Below, one piece after another: positions 26,034 to 36,357 of a DNA stretch of 64,000 nucleotides. Numbering within the stretch: position 1 is the first letter of the stretch; the number at the start of each line of letters is the position of its first letter. The notes below the pieces were generated by a model. That model saw only the letters and a program-made list of their open reading frames with translations. It was not told the origin of the DNA and searched no databases. This DNA is from JBBROS01 sp965217935 (GTDB lineage Bacteria > Pseudomonadota > Alphaproteobacteria > Acetobacterales > Acetobacteraceae). Both the position numbers and the translations under genes were made by a program. The DNA lies in NCBI GenBank assembly GCA_965217935.1, contig OZ244581.1, forward strand, positions 2,542,001-2,606,000, in the 5' to 3' direction.

Positions 26034-27056
26034 TCAGATCTCCAGGGCTTTGGCTTGCATCAGGGCGCGGACCAGCGTGCGGCGCCCAAGCTCGGCAGCG
26101 AACGCGTTGCCTTGCTGCGGCCTCGCATCGGCGAACGCCGCCTTCGCGGCGTCATTGGCCACGTCTTCGGACAGCGGCTTGCCTTTCAACGCCGCCTCCG
26201 CCTCGTGCGCCCGCCACGGCTTGTAGGATACTGCGCCAAGACCGATCCGGGCCTCCCGAACGGTCCCATTCTCCAGATGCAGGGCCACGGCCGCCGTCGA
26301 AACCCCGTAGGCATACGAATCGCGATCGCGCACCTTTACGTAAACCGATCGCTTGGTCCAAGGCCCGGCCGGCACGTGGAAACCGGTGATCAGCTCGCCC
26401 GGGTCGAGCACCGTCTCCCGGTGCGGATCGTCAGACCCGGTATGCAGGTCCTCGAACTCGATCGTCCGGCCGCCCTTCGGCCCGGCCGTCTGCACCTCGG
26501 CCCCTAACGCCACCAGCGCCTGGGCGAAATCGCCGGCATAGGAGGCGATGCACTTGTCGCTCACGCCCAGGATGGCGTGCTTGCGCTGCATTCCTTGCAA
26601 GGCGGCGCACCCGCTCCCCGGCACGCGCTTGTTGCACTCGGTCCAACTGCCGGCATCGCGGAAATACTCGCACCGGGTCCGCTGCAGCACGTTGCCGCCA
26701 AGGCTCGCCATGTTGCGGATTTGCGAACTGGCGGCCAACGCCATCGTCTCGGCGATCACCGGATAGTCGCGCCGCACATGCTCGTTCGCCTCAAGCTGGC
26801 TCATGCGCACGAGCGCGCCAAGCTGCAAGCCTTTGGCGGATGCCTCGATCGTGCCGTGCTGTTGCTCCAGCGCATTGATGTCGACCAGTCTCTCCGGCCG
26901 CATCGCGCCCAGGATCATCAGATCGACCATGGTCGTGCCGCCGGCGATGAACTGCGCGGGAGAGGAGGTCGCCGGCTGCTGCTGGCCGCCTGCCGGCCGG
27001 GCCGCCGCCACGGCATCGTTGCGGTCCGCGGCATGGTGAAGAGTGAACGGTCGCAT
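26034..27056 (-). CDS. paoB: FAD-binding subunit of a PaoB-like aldehyde oxidoreductase
   Basis: 340 residues. The FAD-binding segments are FIAGGTTMVDLMILGAMRPE and SLGGNVLQRTRCEYFRD. Four cysteines in CEYFRD...TECNKRVPGSGCAAL and DKCIASYAGDFAQALVALGA match the extra 4Fe-4S insert that distinguishes PaoB from ordinary xanthine dehydrogenase FAD subunits. This insert is the best evidence that the operon is Pao-like. The gene overlaps neither neighbour but sits one base from paoC and three from the small subunit. Confidence 0.9.
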   Translation of the reverse strand: MRPFTLHHAADRNDAVAAARPAGGQQQPATSSPAQFIAGGTTMVDLMILGAMRPERLVDINALEQQHGTIEASAKGLQLGALVRMSQLEANEHVRRDYPVIAETMALAASSQIRNMASLGGNVLQRTRCEYFRDAGSWTECNKRVPGSGCAALQGMQRKHAILGVSDKCIASYAGDFAQALVALGAEVQTAGPKGGRTIEFEDLHTGSDDPHRETVLDPGELITGFHVPAGPWTKRSVYVKVRDRDSYAYGVSTAAVALHLENGTVREARIGLGAVSYKPWRAHEAEAALKGKPLSEDVANDAAKAAFADARPQQGNAFAAELGRRTLVRALMQAKALEI

Positions 27057-27059
27057 GGC

Positions 27060-27668
27060 TCAGGCCTTCCCCATCATGTCTTTGGCCTGGTGGATCGCGG
27101 CCAGGATGTGCGGGTAGGCCGCGCACCGGCAAAGATTGCCGCTCATATACTGCCGGATCGCATCGTCGCTCCCCGCGTGCCCACCTTCGACGCAGGCGAT
27201 CGACGACACGATCTGCCCCGGCGTGCAATAGCCGCACTGGAGCGCGTCCTGGTCGATGAACGCCTGCTGCATCGGATGCAGCGCGCCGTCCTTGCCGGCC
27301 ACGCCCTCGATGGTCACGACGGGGCCGCGCGCCAGCGCCGCGAGCGTCAGGCAGGATAGCACAGGCTGCCCGGCCACACTCATGGTGCAAGCGCCGCACT
27401 GCCCGTGGCCGCAGCCCTTCTTCGAGCCGGTCATCCCGAGATGGTTGCGGACTGCGTCCAGCAACGTCGTCCGGCTGTCGATCCTGAGGTCGTAGGCCCG
27501 TCCATTCACGGTCAGCGACACCGGTATAGGGTCACGCGGGTTCGTGCCGGCTTTGGGCGCCTCCGCGACCGTTGCCCCCTGCGCCGCCAGCGGCAACGCC
27601 GCGACGGATACGGACGCGCCCAACACGCCGCGGCGGCTCACCTGTCCCCATTGGTTGTCGTCGCTCAT
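27060..27668 (-). CDS. paoA: 2Fe-2S subunit of a PaoA-like aldehyde oxidoreductase, Tat-exported
   Basis: 202 residues from ATG 27668 (MSDDNQWGQVSRRGVLGAS), with AGGAG seven bases upstream. The N-terminus is a twin-arginine signal (SRRGVLGASVSVAALPLAA), expected because the folded complex is exported. Plant-type ferredoxin cysteines are in GSKKGCGHGQCGACTMSV and PVLSC; the second cluster is in QCGYCTPGQIVSS and NLCRCAAYPHI. It relays electrons from the molybdenum site to FAD. It is first in the operon, and the complex has no other visible Tat signal, so the other subunits would ride on this one. Confidence 0.93.
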   Translation of the reverse strand: MSDDNQWGQVSRRGVLGASVSVAALPLAAQGATVAEAPKAGTNPRDPIPVSLTVNGRAYDLRIDSRTTLLDAVRNHLGMTGSKKGCGHGQCGACTMSVAGQPVLSCLTLAALARGPVVTIEGVAGKDGALHPMQQAFIDQDALQCGYCTPGQIVSSIACVEGGHAGSDDAIRQYMSGNLCRCAAYPHILAAIHQAKDMMGKA

Positions 27669-27789
27669 CGATCGCTCCTTTTGCCCGACCCGGCCTAAGT
27701 CGGCCGATCGGCGCAGAACGCAATCGCCGCGTCGCGGTTTGCCGTTCACCAAAGTGTTAGGCTGCCCGGCCCGCAGGTAAAAAGCAGGC

Positions 27790-27819
27790 AAAAAAATGGC
27801 GGCGCCCGAAGGCACCGCC
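27790..27819 (-). terminator. Rho-independent terminator of the MFS gene
   Basis: On the minus strand, GGCGGTGCC and GGCGCCGCC pair around a TTCG tetraloop, followed by A and seven T (27790-27796). It lies about 140 bases past the stop of the MFS gene and separates it from the paoABC operon. Confidence 0.85.
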
Positions 27820-27958
27820 AAGTTTAGGGAGGAAACGTCCTGCAGCAGGATGGCGAACCATCGTGCTGCGCTGCACAAATTAGCTCTCCCGCCGACGGAT
27901 GCAAGCGAAATTTTCTGCAATCAACAAAGTTTTACACATTCTCACGCAGCGCCGGGCG

Positions 27959-29173
27959 TCACGCCGGAACGCTGCGCGCCTCATCGGCGGTTTCCGGCAA
28001 GACAACCAGCAATCCAAGTCCGGTCGCCGCGACCAGGGCCAGCGCGCCGAACCCCGCAGCGAAACCCCAAACCTGCGCCAGGTAGCCGATCGCCGTCGTG
28101 CTGACCGTAGCCCCGATGCCGGAGATCATGCCGACCGTGCCAAGCGCCACGTTGTAGCGCCCGGACCCCTTGGTGCAGTCGGCAACCACGAGCGGCGTGA
28201 GGATGCCGATCACGGCCGCGGTCGGCCCGCCGAGCACCTGCACGCCCAGCAGGACCCACGGATCGACCACGAAGGCGAACAGCGCCGCACGCGCCAGCAG
28301 GGCGGCGAACGCGGCGGCAAGCAGCCATTTGCGCCCCCATTCGTCGGCCTTCTGCGCCACCCAGGTGGCGATCATGGCGGTGACGATCTGCGGGATTACC
28401 ACCATGCCCGAGGTGACGATCTCGGATTCGGCGCGGAAATTGGCGGCAAGGTGCTCCCCGGCCAGCGGCAGGATGGAGGCGTTGGCGAACTGGAACAGGA
28501 ACAGGCAGCCGGCGAACAGCATCAGGCGCTTGTTCTCGAGCAGCACGCGCCAGTCGCCGGCCTCCTTGCCCTCCTCGTCGGAGGCCTGGCGCGAGCGGGC
28601 GTAGTCGATCTCGTCGCCGCGGACCCTATACAGCGCGACGGTGGCCGGGATGCACAGGACGGCGGCGGCGAAGAACGGGGCCTGGGGCGAGAAATAGGTA
28701 CCGAGCGCGCCCATGCCGGCCGCGGTGGCGGCGTTGCCGAACGAGTCGAAACGGTGGTTGCGCCCGACCCGCGTATGATAGGCTCGATGGCCGACGAGGC
28801 CGATGCCGACGGCGGCGATGGCCGTGCGGACTGCCCCGCCGGTGATGCCGTGCAGCGCCTCGCCGGCGGTCACTACCCAGTATTGCGGAAAAAGCGCCAT
28901 CAGCAACGAGCCGGCGGCAATGCACGCGATGCAGACGGCGAGGATGACGCGCTTGCGCCGGACATTGTCCACGAGCCAGCCGGCAGGGATCTGGCTGGCC
29001 AGCGCGATGCTGCTGTTGACGGTGATGACCGTGCCGATCGCGCCCTGCGACCAGCCTGCGGTGGTGAGATAGACGGCGACGAACGGCCCGAATGCGGTCT
29101 CGACATCGGCGATGAAGAAGTTGAGCCAGTCGAGGCCGCGCTGGCTCTGTTCCGAAGGGTGGGGAGCCTTCAC
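27959..29173 (-). CDS. MFS transporter
   Basis: 404 residues with twelve predicted membrane helices. The MFS loop 2-3 signature is present as GWLVDNVRRKRVILAV, and the second half repeats it weakly as VAQKADEWGRKWLLAAA. The start of the protein (QRGLDWLNFFIADVETAFGPFVAVYLTTAGWS) is distinctive for a subgroup of major facilitators found near respiratory and acid-stress genes; their substrates are not established. The gene is followed by a clear terminator and preceded, 15 bases away, by the LysM gene. Confidence 0.88.
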   Translation of the reverse strand: MKAPHPSEQSQRGLDWLNFFIADVETAFGPFVAVYLTTAGWSQGAIGTVITVNSSIALASQIPAGWLVDNVRRKRVILAVCIACIAAGSLLMALFPQYWVVTAGEALHGITGGAVRTAIAAVGIGLVGHRAYHTRVGRNHRFDSFGNAATAAGMGALGTYFSPQAPFFAAAVLCIPATVALYRVRGDEIDYARSRQASDEEGKEAGDWRVLLENKRLMLFAGCLFLFQFANASILPLAGEHLAANFRAESEIVTSGMVVIPQIVTAMIATWVAQKADEWGRKWLLAAAFAALLARAALFAFVVDPWVLLGVQVLGGPTAAVIGILTPLVVADCTKGSGRYNVALGTVGMISGIGATVSTTAIGYLAQVWGFAAGFGALALVAATGLGLLVVLPETADEARSVPA

Positions 29174-29188
29174 GCCGGGACAGCCGGG

Positions 29189-29908
29189 TCAGGGAATGAG
29201 CTGGAAGCGGCCTGAGCGGGCTTGAATGCTGTCGTCCGGACCGACCAGTACGAAGACGACCGACTTGTTCGGCGCGTCGCCGGTGGCGTTGCCTGGCACG
29301 TTCGCGGCGTCGAACAGGCTGGGAACGGTCACGTCGGCGGAAAGCGTGCCGTTGGCGGAGGACTGGACGGTGCGGATGACCTCGAATGCAGCCCCTGGAG
29401 GCCCGGCGCCGATGCGGACGGGTTTATCCGCGGGCAGGCCGGTCGCCGCCACGGTCACGGCCGATCCCGGGGCGCCGCTTTGCGGGGCAATCGTCACCTT
29501 GGCCTCGGGATTGGTCAGGCCGACGCTGTTTCCAAGCCGCTGCAGCCGGCGCTTCAGGTCGGGATTGCGGTCGAGCAGCTCTTGCGTGGATGAGCCGACC
29601 TGATCGGCAAGCCCGGTCACCAGGTTCGAGGCGCTGGTTCCGAGATTGCTCAGCGAGGCGCCGACGCCGGGCCGCCCGCTGTTCGGCACGGTGTTGAGGG
29701 TGGCGCCCACGCGCAGGTCGCCCGAGCTCTCGACGGTGGGGTTAGCCGCCATCAGCGAGGATTCGGAGATGCCGCAACGGTCGGCGATGCGGCTGATGGT
29801 GTCGCCTTGACGCACGGTGACGCTGTCGCCGCAGACAGGCTGCGCCGCTCCGGCCGGCGCCGAGGCCAGGCCCAGGACCAAGAAGACGGCAGCAAGCACG
29901 GGTTTCAT
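29189..29908 (-). CDS. Secreted LysM-domain protein
   Basis: 239 residues. The signal peptide MKPVLAAVFLVLGLASAPAGA is followed by one LysM motif (GDSVTVRQGDTISRIADRCG...SSLMAANP) at residues about 30-70, which binds peptidoglycan. The rest has a helical spacer and a C-terminal beta-rich domain (AKVTIAPQSGAPGSAVTVAATG) like an immunoglobulin-type fold. Two cysteines in the LysM (C28 area and C44 area) could pair. It is probably a periplasmic wall-binding protein; enzymatic motifs are not seen. It sits in a leftward run between the antiporter and the MFS gene. Confidence 0.8.
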   Translation of the reverse strand: MKPVLAAVFLVLGLASAPAGAAQPVCGDSVTVRQGDTISRIADRCGISESSLMAANPTVESSGDLRVGATLNTVPNSGRPGVGASLSNLGTSASNLVTGLADQVGSSTQELLDRNPDLKRRLQRLGNSVGLTNPEAKVTIAPQSGAPGSAVTVAATGLPADKPVRIGAGPPGAAFEVIRTVQSSANGTLSADVTVPSLFDAANVPGNATGDAPNKSVVFVLVGPDDSIQARSGRFQLIP

Positions 29909-29974
29909 GAAAGGCGGGCTCCTGGCCAGTGGTCGGCTATCAACTCCGCGAAGCCGGCAGGGGTTGCAAAAACG

Positions 29975-31786
29975 TCAGACAACGCCGGGTTCGCGCGCCG
30001 GCGTGGACGCAAGCCGCACCTGGCCGCGTTCGCGCACGTCGGCCTCCGGCACGCAGGCCTTGATCTGGCTCTGGAATTCGGCCCGCTTCTCATGGATCGA
30101 GACCAGCACCCGGCCCATCGGAATGCCGAGGTCGACCAGGACCGCCTCGCCGAGCTGAAGGCTGGCCTCGATGGTCTCGGGCACCGCGTCCGACGCCCCG
30201 GCCGCGTAAAGCTGGGCGGCGTGCTCGGCATCGCGGGCGCGCACGATCAGCAGGGCGCCGGGATTTTCGGCGCGGGCGAGGCGGACGACCTCGTCGGCCC
30301 GGGCGCGGTCGTCAACCGTGATCACCATGGCGCGAGCCTCGGCGATGCCCACCCGGCGCAGAAGCTCCGGATGCGTGACGTCGCCGTAGAACACCGGCTT
30401 GCCCTGCCGCCTGGCCCGCCCGACCCGGCGCGCGTCGCTGTCGAGCGCTATGAACGGCACGCCATGAGTTTCCAGCAACGCGGCGATGGTTTGCCCGACG
30501 CGCCCGTAACCGGCGACGATGACCCGCGGGAACTCGTCGAGCGTGTCCGGCGGCAGGATCGCCGGGTCGATGGCGGCGGTGCGGGCAGGGAACAAGGTGA
30601 GGCCCAGGCGGGACAGGAGCGGGATGCTGGCCATCGTCAGTGCGCTGACGATGTAGGCGAAGCCGGCCAACCCCGGCGCGAGAAGGCCGAAGCTGCCGGC
30701 AAGCCCCAGGATGACGAAGCTGAACTCCCCCCCGGTGCCCAGCAGCAAACCAGCCTGCCCGCCGGTGCGAAGGCCAAGGCGGAACGGCATCCCGAGTCCG
30801 GCGACGATCGCCGCTTTGAGCGCGATCAGCCCGCCCGCGGCGGCGACCACCGCAGCCGGCTGGGCAAAGACGCGGGCAAGGTCGAGGTTGAGGCCGATCG
30901 AGATCAGGAACACGCCGAGCAGCAAGCCCTTGAACGGTTCCATCGTCACCTCGATCTGCCGCCGATACTCGGTCTCGGCCAGCAGCAGCCCGGCGATCAG
31001 CGCGCCCAATGCCATCGACAGGCCGGCCACGGCGGCGGCCAGCGCGGTGGCGAGCACCACCAGCAGGCAGGCGGCCATGAACAGCTCGGGGCTGCGCGTG
31101 CGGGCGACGCCGCGGAACAGCGGGCGCAGCACCAGCCGCCCGAGGCCGACCAGGAGGACGATGGCAGCGAGCGCCTGGCCCACCGCGACGCCGAGCGACC
31201 GCAGCCCGCCCGCCTCGTCGCCGCCCAGCACGCCCAGCGCGAACATGACCGGCACGACGGCCAGGTCCTGGAACAGCAGCACCGCGAAACTGGCGCGGCC
31301 CACGAGGCCGGTCATGCGCCGCTCGTCGGCGAGCACCTGAATGACCACGGCCGTCGATGACATGGCGAGGGCGATGCCGACGACGCCCGCCTCGCGCGGG
31401 TTGGCGCCGAGCGCGTAGACGCAGGCGGCAATGGCCAGGGCGCAGGCGATGACCTGCAATCCGCCGAGGCCGAACACCAGCCGGCGCAGGGACCAGATCC
31501 GCTCGAAGCTGAGCTCAAGCCCGATCATGAACAGCAGCAGCACCACGCCCAATTCGGCCACCGGCTCGATCCGGTCCCGGTCGGTGATGGTGATCAAGCC
31601 GAGCCAGGGCGCATACGGAGTGAGGGCGCCGAGGCCGAACGGGCCGACGAGCAGGCCGACCAGCATGAAGCCGAGCACCGGGCTCACCCGCAGCCGGTGG
31701 AAGATCGGAATGACCACGGCAGCGGCGCCGAGGATGACGACGGCTTCGCGGATCGGTCCGTGAGCTGCTTCCATCGCGAGGGCCAT
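29975..31786 (-). CDS. Kef-type CPA2 cation:proton antiporter with RCK_N domain
   Basis: 603 residues. Membrane helices run from about 15 to 390, including VSPVLGFMLVGLLVGPFGLGAL and LGVVLLLFMIGLELSFERIWSL, both typical of KefB/KefC. A TrkA-N/RCK_N Rossmann domain follows (RVIVAGYGRVGQTIAALLETHG, residues about 420-540). The family exchanges K+ for H+ and often responds to glutathione adducts or nucleotides. The last 60 residues are a variable tail. No KefF/KefG partner oxidoreductase is adjacent. It is divergent from gyrB. Confidence 0.9.
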   Translation of the reverse strand: MALAMEAAHGPIREAVVILGAAAVVIPIFHRLRVSPVLGFMLVGLLVGPFGLGALTPYAPWLGLITITDRDRIEPVAELGVVLLLFMIGLELSFERIWSLRRLVFGLGGLQVIACALAIAACVYALGANPREAGVVGIALAMSSTAVVIQVLADERRMTGLVGRASFAVLLFQDLAVVPVMFALGVLGGDEAGGLRSLGVAVGQALAAIVLLVGLGRLVLRPLFRGVARTRSPELFMAACLLVVLATALAAAVAGLSMALGALIAGLLLAETEYRRQIEVTMEPFKGLLLGVFLISIGLNLDLARVFAQPAAVVAAAGGLIALKAAIVAGLGMPFRLGLRTGGQAGLLLGTGGEFSFVILGLAGSFGLLAPGLAGFAYIVSALTMASIPLLSRLGLTLFPARTAAIDPAILPPDTLDEFPRVIVAGYGRVGQTIAALLETHGVPFIALDSDARRVGRARRQGKPVFYGDVTHPELLRRVGIAEARAMVITVDDRARADEVVRLARAENPGALLIVRARDAEHAAQLYAAGASDAVPETIEASLQLGEAVLVDLGIPMGRVLVSIHEKRAEFQSQIKACVPEADVRERGQVRLASTPAREPGVV

Positions 31787-31913
31787 GCCATAGCTTCCTT
31801 GTTCACGTCAGGCTACTCTACACGCAGGCAAGCCCGCCGCCCCTGTCCATTCGGGCGTGGATGGCCTATATTCCTTACCGTTCCTACACGTTGAAAAGAG
31901 ATACGTAACCGGC

Positions 31914-34349
<2,436 letters not shown>

Positions 34350-34373
34350 GGTTTGAGGAGCATGCGAGACGTT

Positions 34374-36352
34374 TCAAGCCCGCACACCTGAACCCGATCC
34401 CAGAACCTGGGCGAGCAGCGGAGGCGTCTCGTGCGCGGGCGGCCCGCTCCCGTTTTCGTCGACCAACTCCGTTGCCAGCACCGCGCCGTCAAAGAGGGAC
34501 TGCCGCTCGCGGGCAGGGTCGTCCGGAGGCAAGTATCGGCTTTTCAAGTAGAGCATCAGGCTTTCCGGCTGCTCAGACCGGATTTTCAAGCGCCCCGGGT
34601 TAACCCGAACTCGTTCCAACACGGCGGGCAGCATCTTCGTCGGGTCGTCGCAAGTGATGATCGACAGTCTGGGGCCGTACAGCTTGATGTCGAGGAGGTC
34701 CGCGGCTTCCACTCCGCCCTGGAGGACGCCAGCGCACCCGACCAGAACACGCAGGACTGCTGGCAGCCTGTTCAGGCTGGGCACGAAGGCGGAAGGTGCG
34801 ATCGTCCCGCATCCCGCCCAAGCCAGCCCCCAAGGCGGCGTCCAGGCCAGCGCGGACCGCCTCCGGCCTGCCAGCGGAGAACAGCAAAGCCTTGGGGCGT
34901 CGGCAAGCGCGGCGGCATGGCTACCCGGAAATGCTTTGACGTCCCGCTGGATAGAGCGTGGCAGTGTGGCGTAGCGGGGCGCACCTGGGAACAAGGTGAG
35001 AGCGAAGTGGACCAAGAGATCCTCCCGACGCGTCCTGGCTGCCGTCTCCAGAGCCTCTCCGTCGATCTGACCAAAACAAATCCCTGCGGCGCGAGCGGCC
35101 GAAACCCGTGCAGCCTGGAGGCGGGCGAGGAGGTCGCCCGGAAGCTCGTCGGCATCGGGAACACGGCCAAGTTTGACGGCCAATTCCCAAAACTCCTGCA
35201 ACTCCGTCGCGAGCGTCTCGGCGACACCCGGTCCGGCCGCGACCGGACGGAGCGCGCGGTCGCCGCGTGTCGGCCGTCTCCGTTTCGGGGCCTTGAGGGA
35301 GATCGGCAGCCCGGGGCGCTGCGAGCGCCGCCGGAGGAGCGCCTCCCGCTCGAGGTCCTTGTCGCGGAAAACGGCGAAGACGCCGGGTGCGAGGCCGATG
35401 GGCGCTTCGCCCAGGGCGTCCCGTATGAAATCCCTGAGTTCGTGCTGGGCGAAGTACTTCTGAAAGGCGCCGCGCGCGGTCAGGTAACCATCCCGATATC
35501 GCCGCAACCCCGACACGGGGGATTTGCCCGCGATCATGGCGGCCACCGACATGGCCTTGCCAGCGAACGACCACGCGGCTTTGAGCGTCTCCGCGCGTTC
35601 GAGCCGGTCCTCTATGACATTCAGCACGAAGCCGGACTTCACGATGTCGGCGGCTTTGCGCGGACCTCCCGGCGCATGGTGCGGATCCCAGCCGAACGCC
35701 TCGAGGCCGTTCGCGACCGGCGCGGCGACATCGTCCCCCTGCCCGCACCCGTAATCGAACACGGTCCTGCCGCTGGCAACGATGCCGTGCGACACCATCA
35801 GCTGCATCGGCTGCGACAGGTCGCGCCGGGTGAACGCCGTCTTGTGCCGGGCCACGTCGACCGGTTCGACGGACCTGGGCACGAGCCGGTGGCCGTGAAT
35901 CTCCAGTTCCGCGGCATGGAGGCGGGCGCGCCAGGCGTCGCGAGTCCCGATGCGGGTGGAGTCTTTGAAGAGGCCGTGGTCCTCGGCCAACCTTGTAAGG
36001 GCCGCGAACGCAGGCCGCCGGGGATCGTCGGGCGGGAGCAGGGTCTCCTTCCTATGGAGGATTGGAGGGTTGGCCAGCTTCTCGAAATCAGTGACGGACA
36101 CCGTCCCGTCCTTGAGGTCCACCCGGGACGAGCGGAGCAGCGCCGGGAACGCGGCTTCGTCAAAATCCTCGTAGAGCAGCAGGGAAACGGCATCGCTCGT
36201 CACCTTCACGACGTTCCAGGGCTGACCAACCGCCAGCGAAGCGGCGCGGTCCACCTTGCGGCGAGCGCCTTCGTCGGCTGCCGCAACGGCGGAAACGTGC
36301 AGGTAGGTCGCCCCCCGATCCGCTTGCCAATGGCAGGGACGTGCGTCCCCAC
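34374..36352 (-). pseudogene. DNA phosphorothioation-associated putative methyltransferase, three homopolymer frameshifts
   Basis: The gene belongs to the family annotated as DNA phosphorothioation-associated putative methyltransferase. Markers are NPPILHRKETLLPPDD, DSTRIGTRDAWRARL, the SAM site TVFDYGCGQGDDV followed by FGWDPHHAP, and FVLNVIEDRLERAETL. The natural start seems to be GTG 36352 (VGTHVPAIGKRIGG). A lost base in the C6 run at 36311-36316 then separates that start from ATYLHVSAVAAADEG. A second pair of indels, near 34894-34897 and 34767-34768, puts about 40 residues in the wrong frame; the correct frame there reads LLFSAGRPEAVRAGLDAALG. As written, an intact protein cannot be made unless an upstream start is used. 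Confidence 0.72.
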
Positions 36353-36357
36353 CCGCC

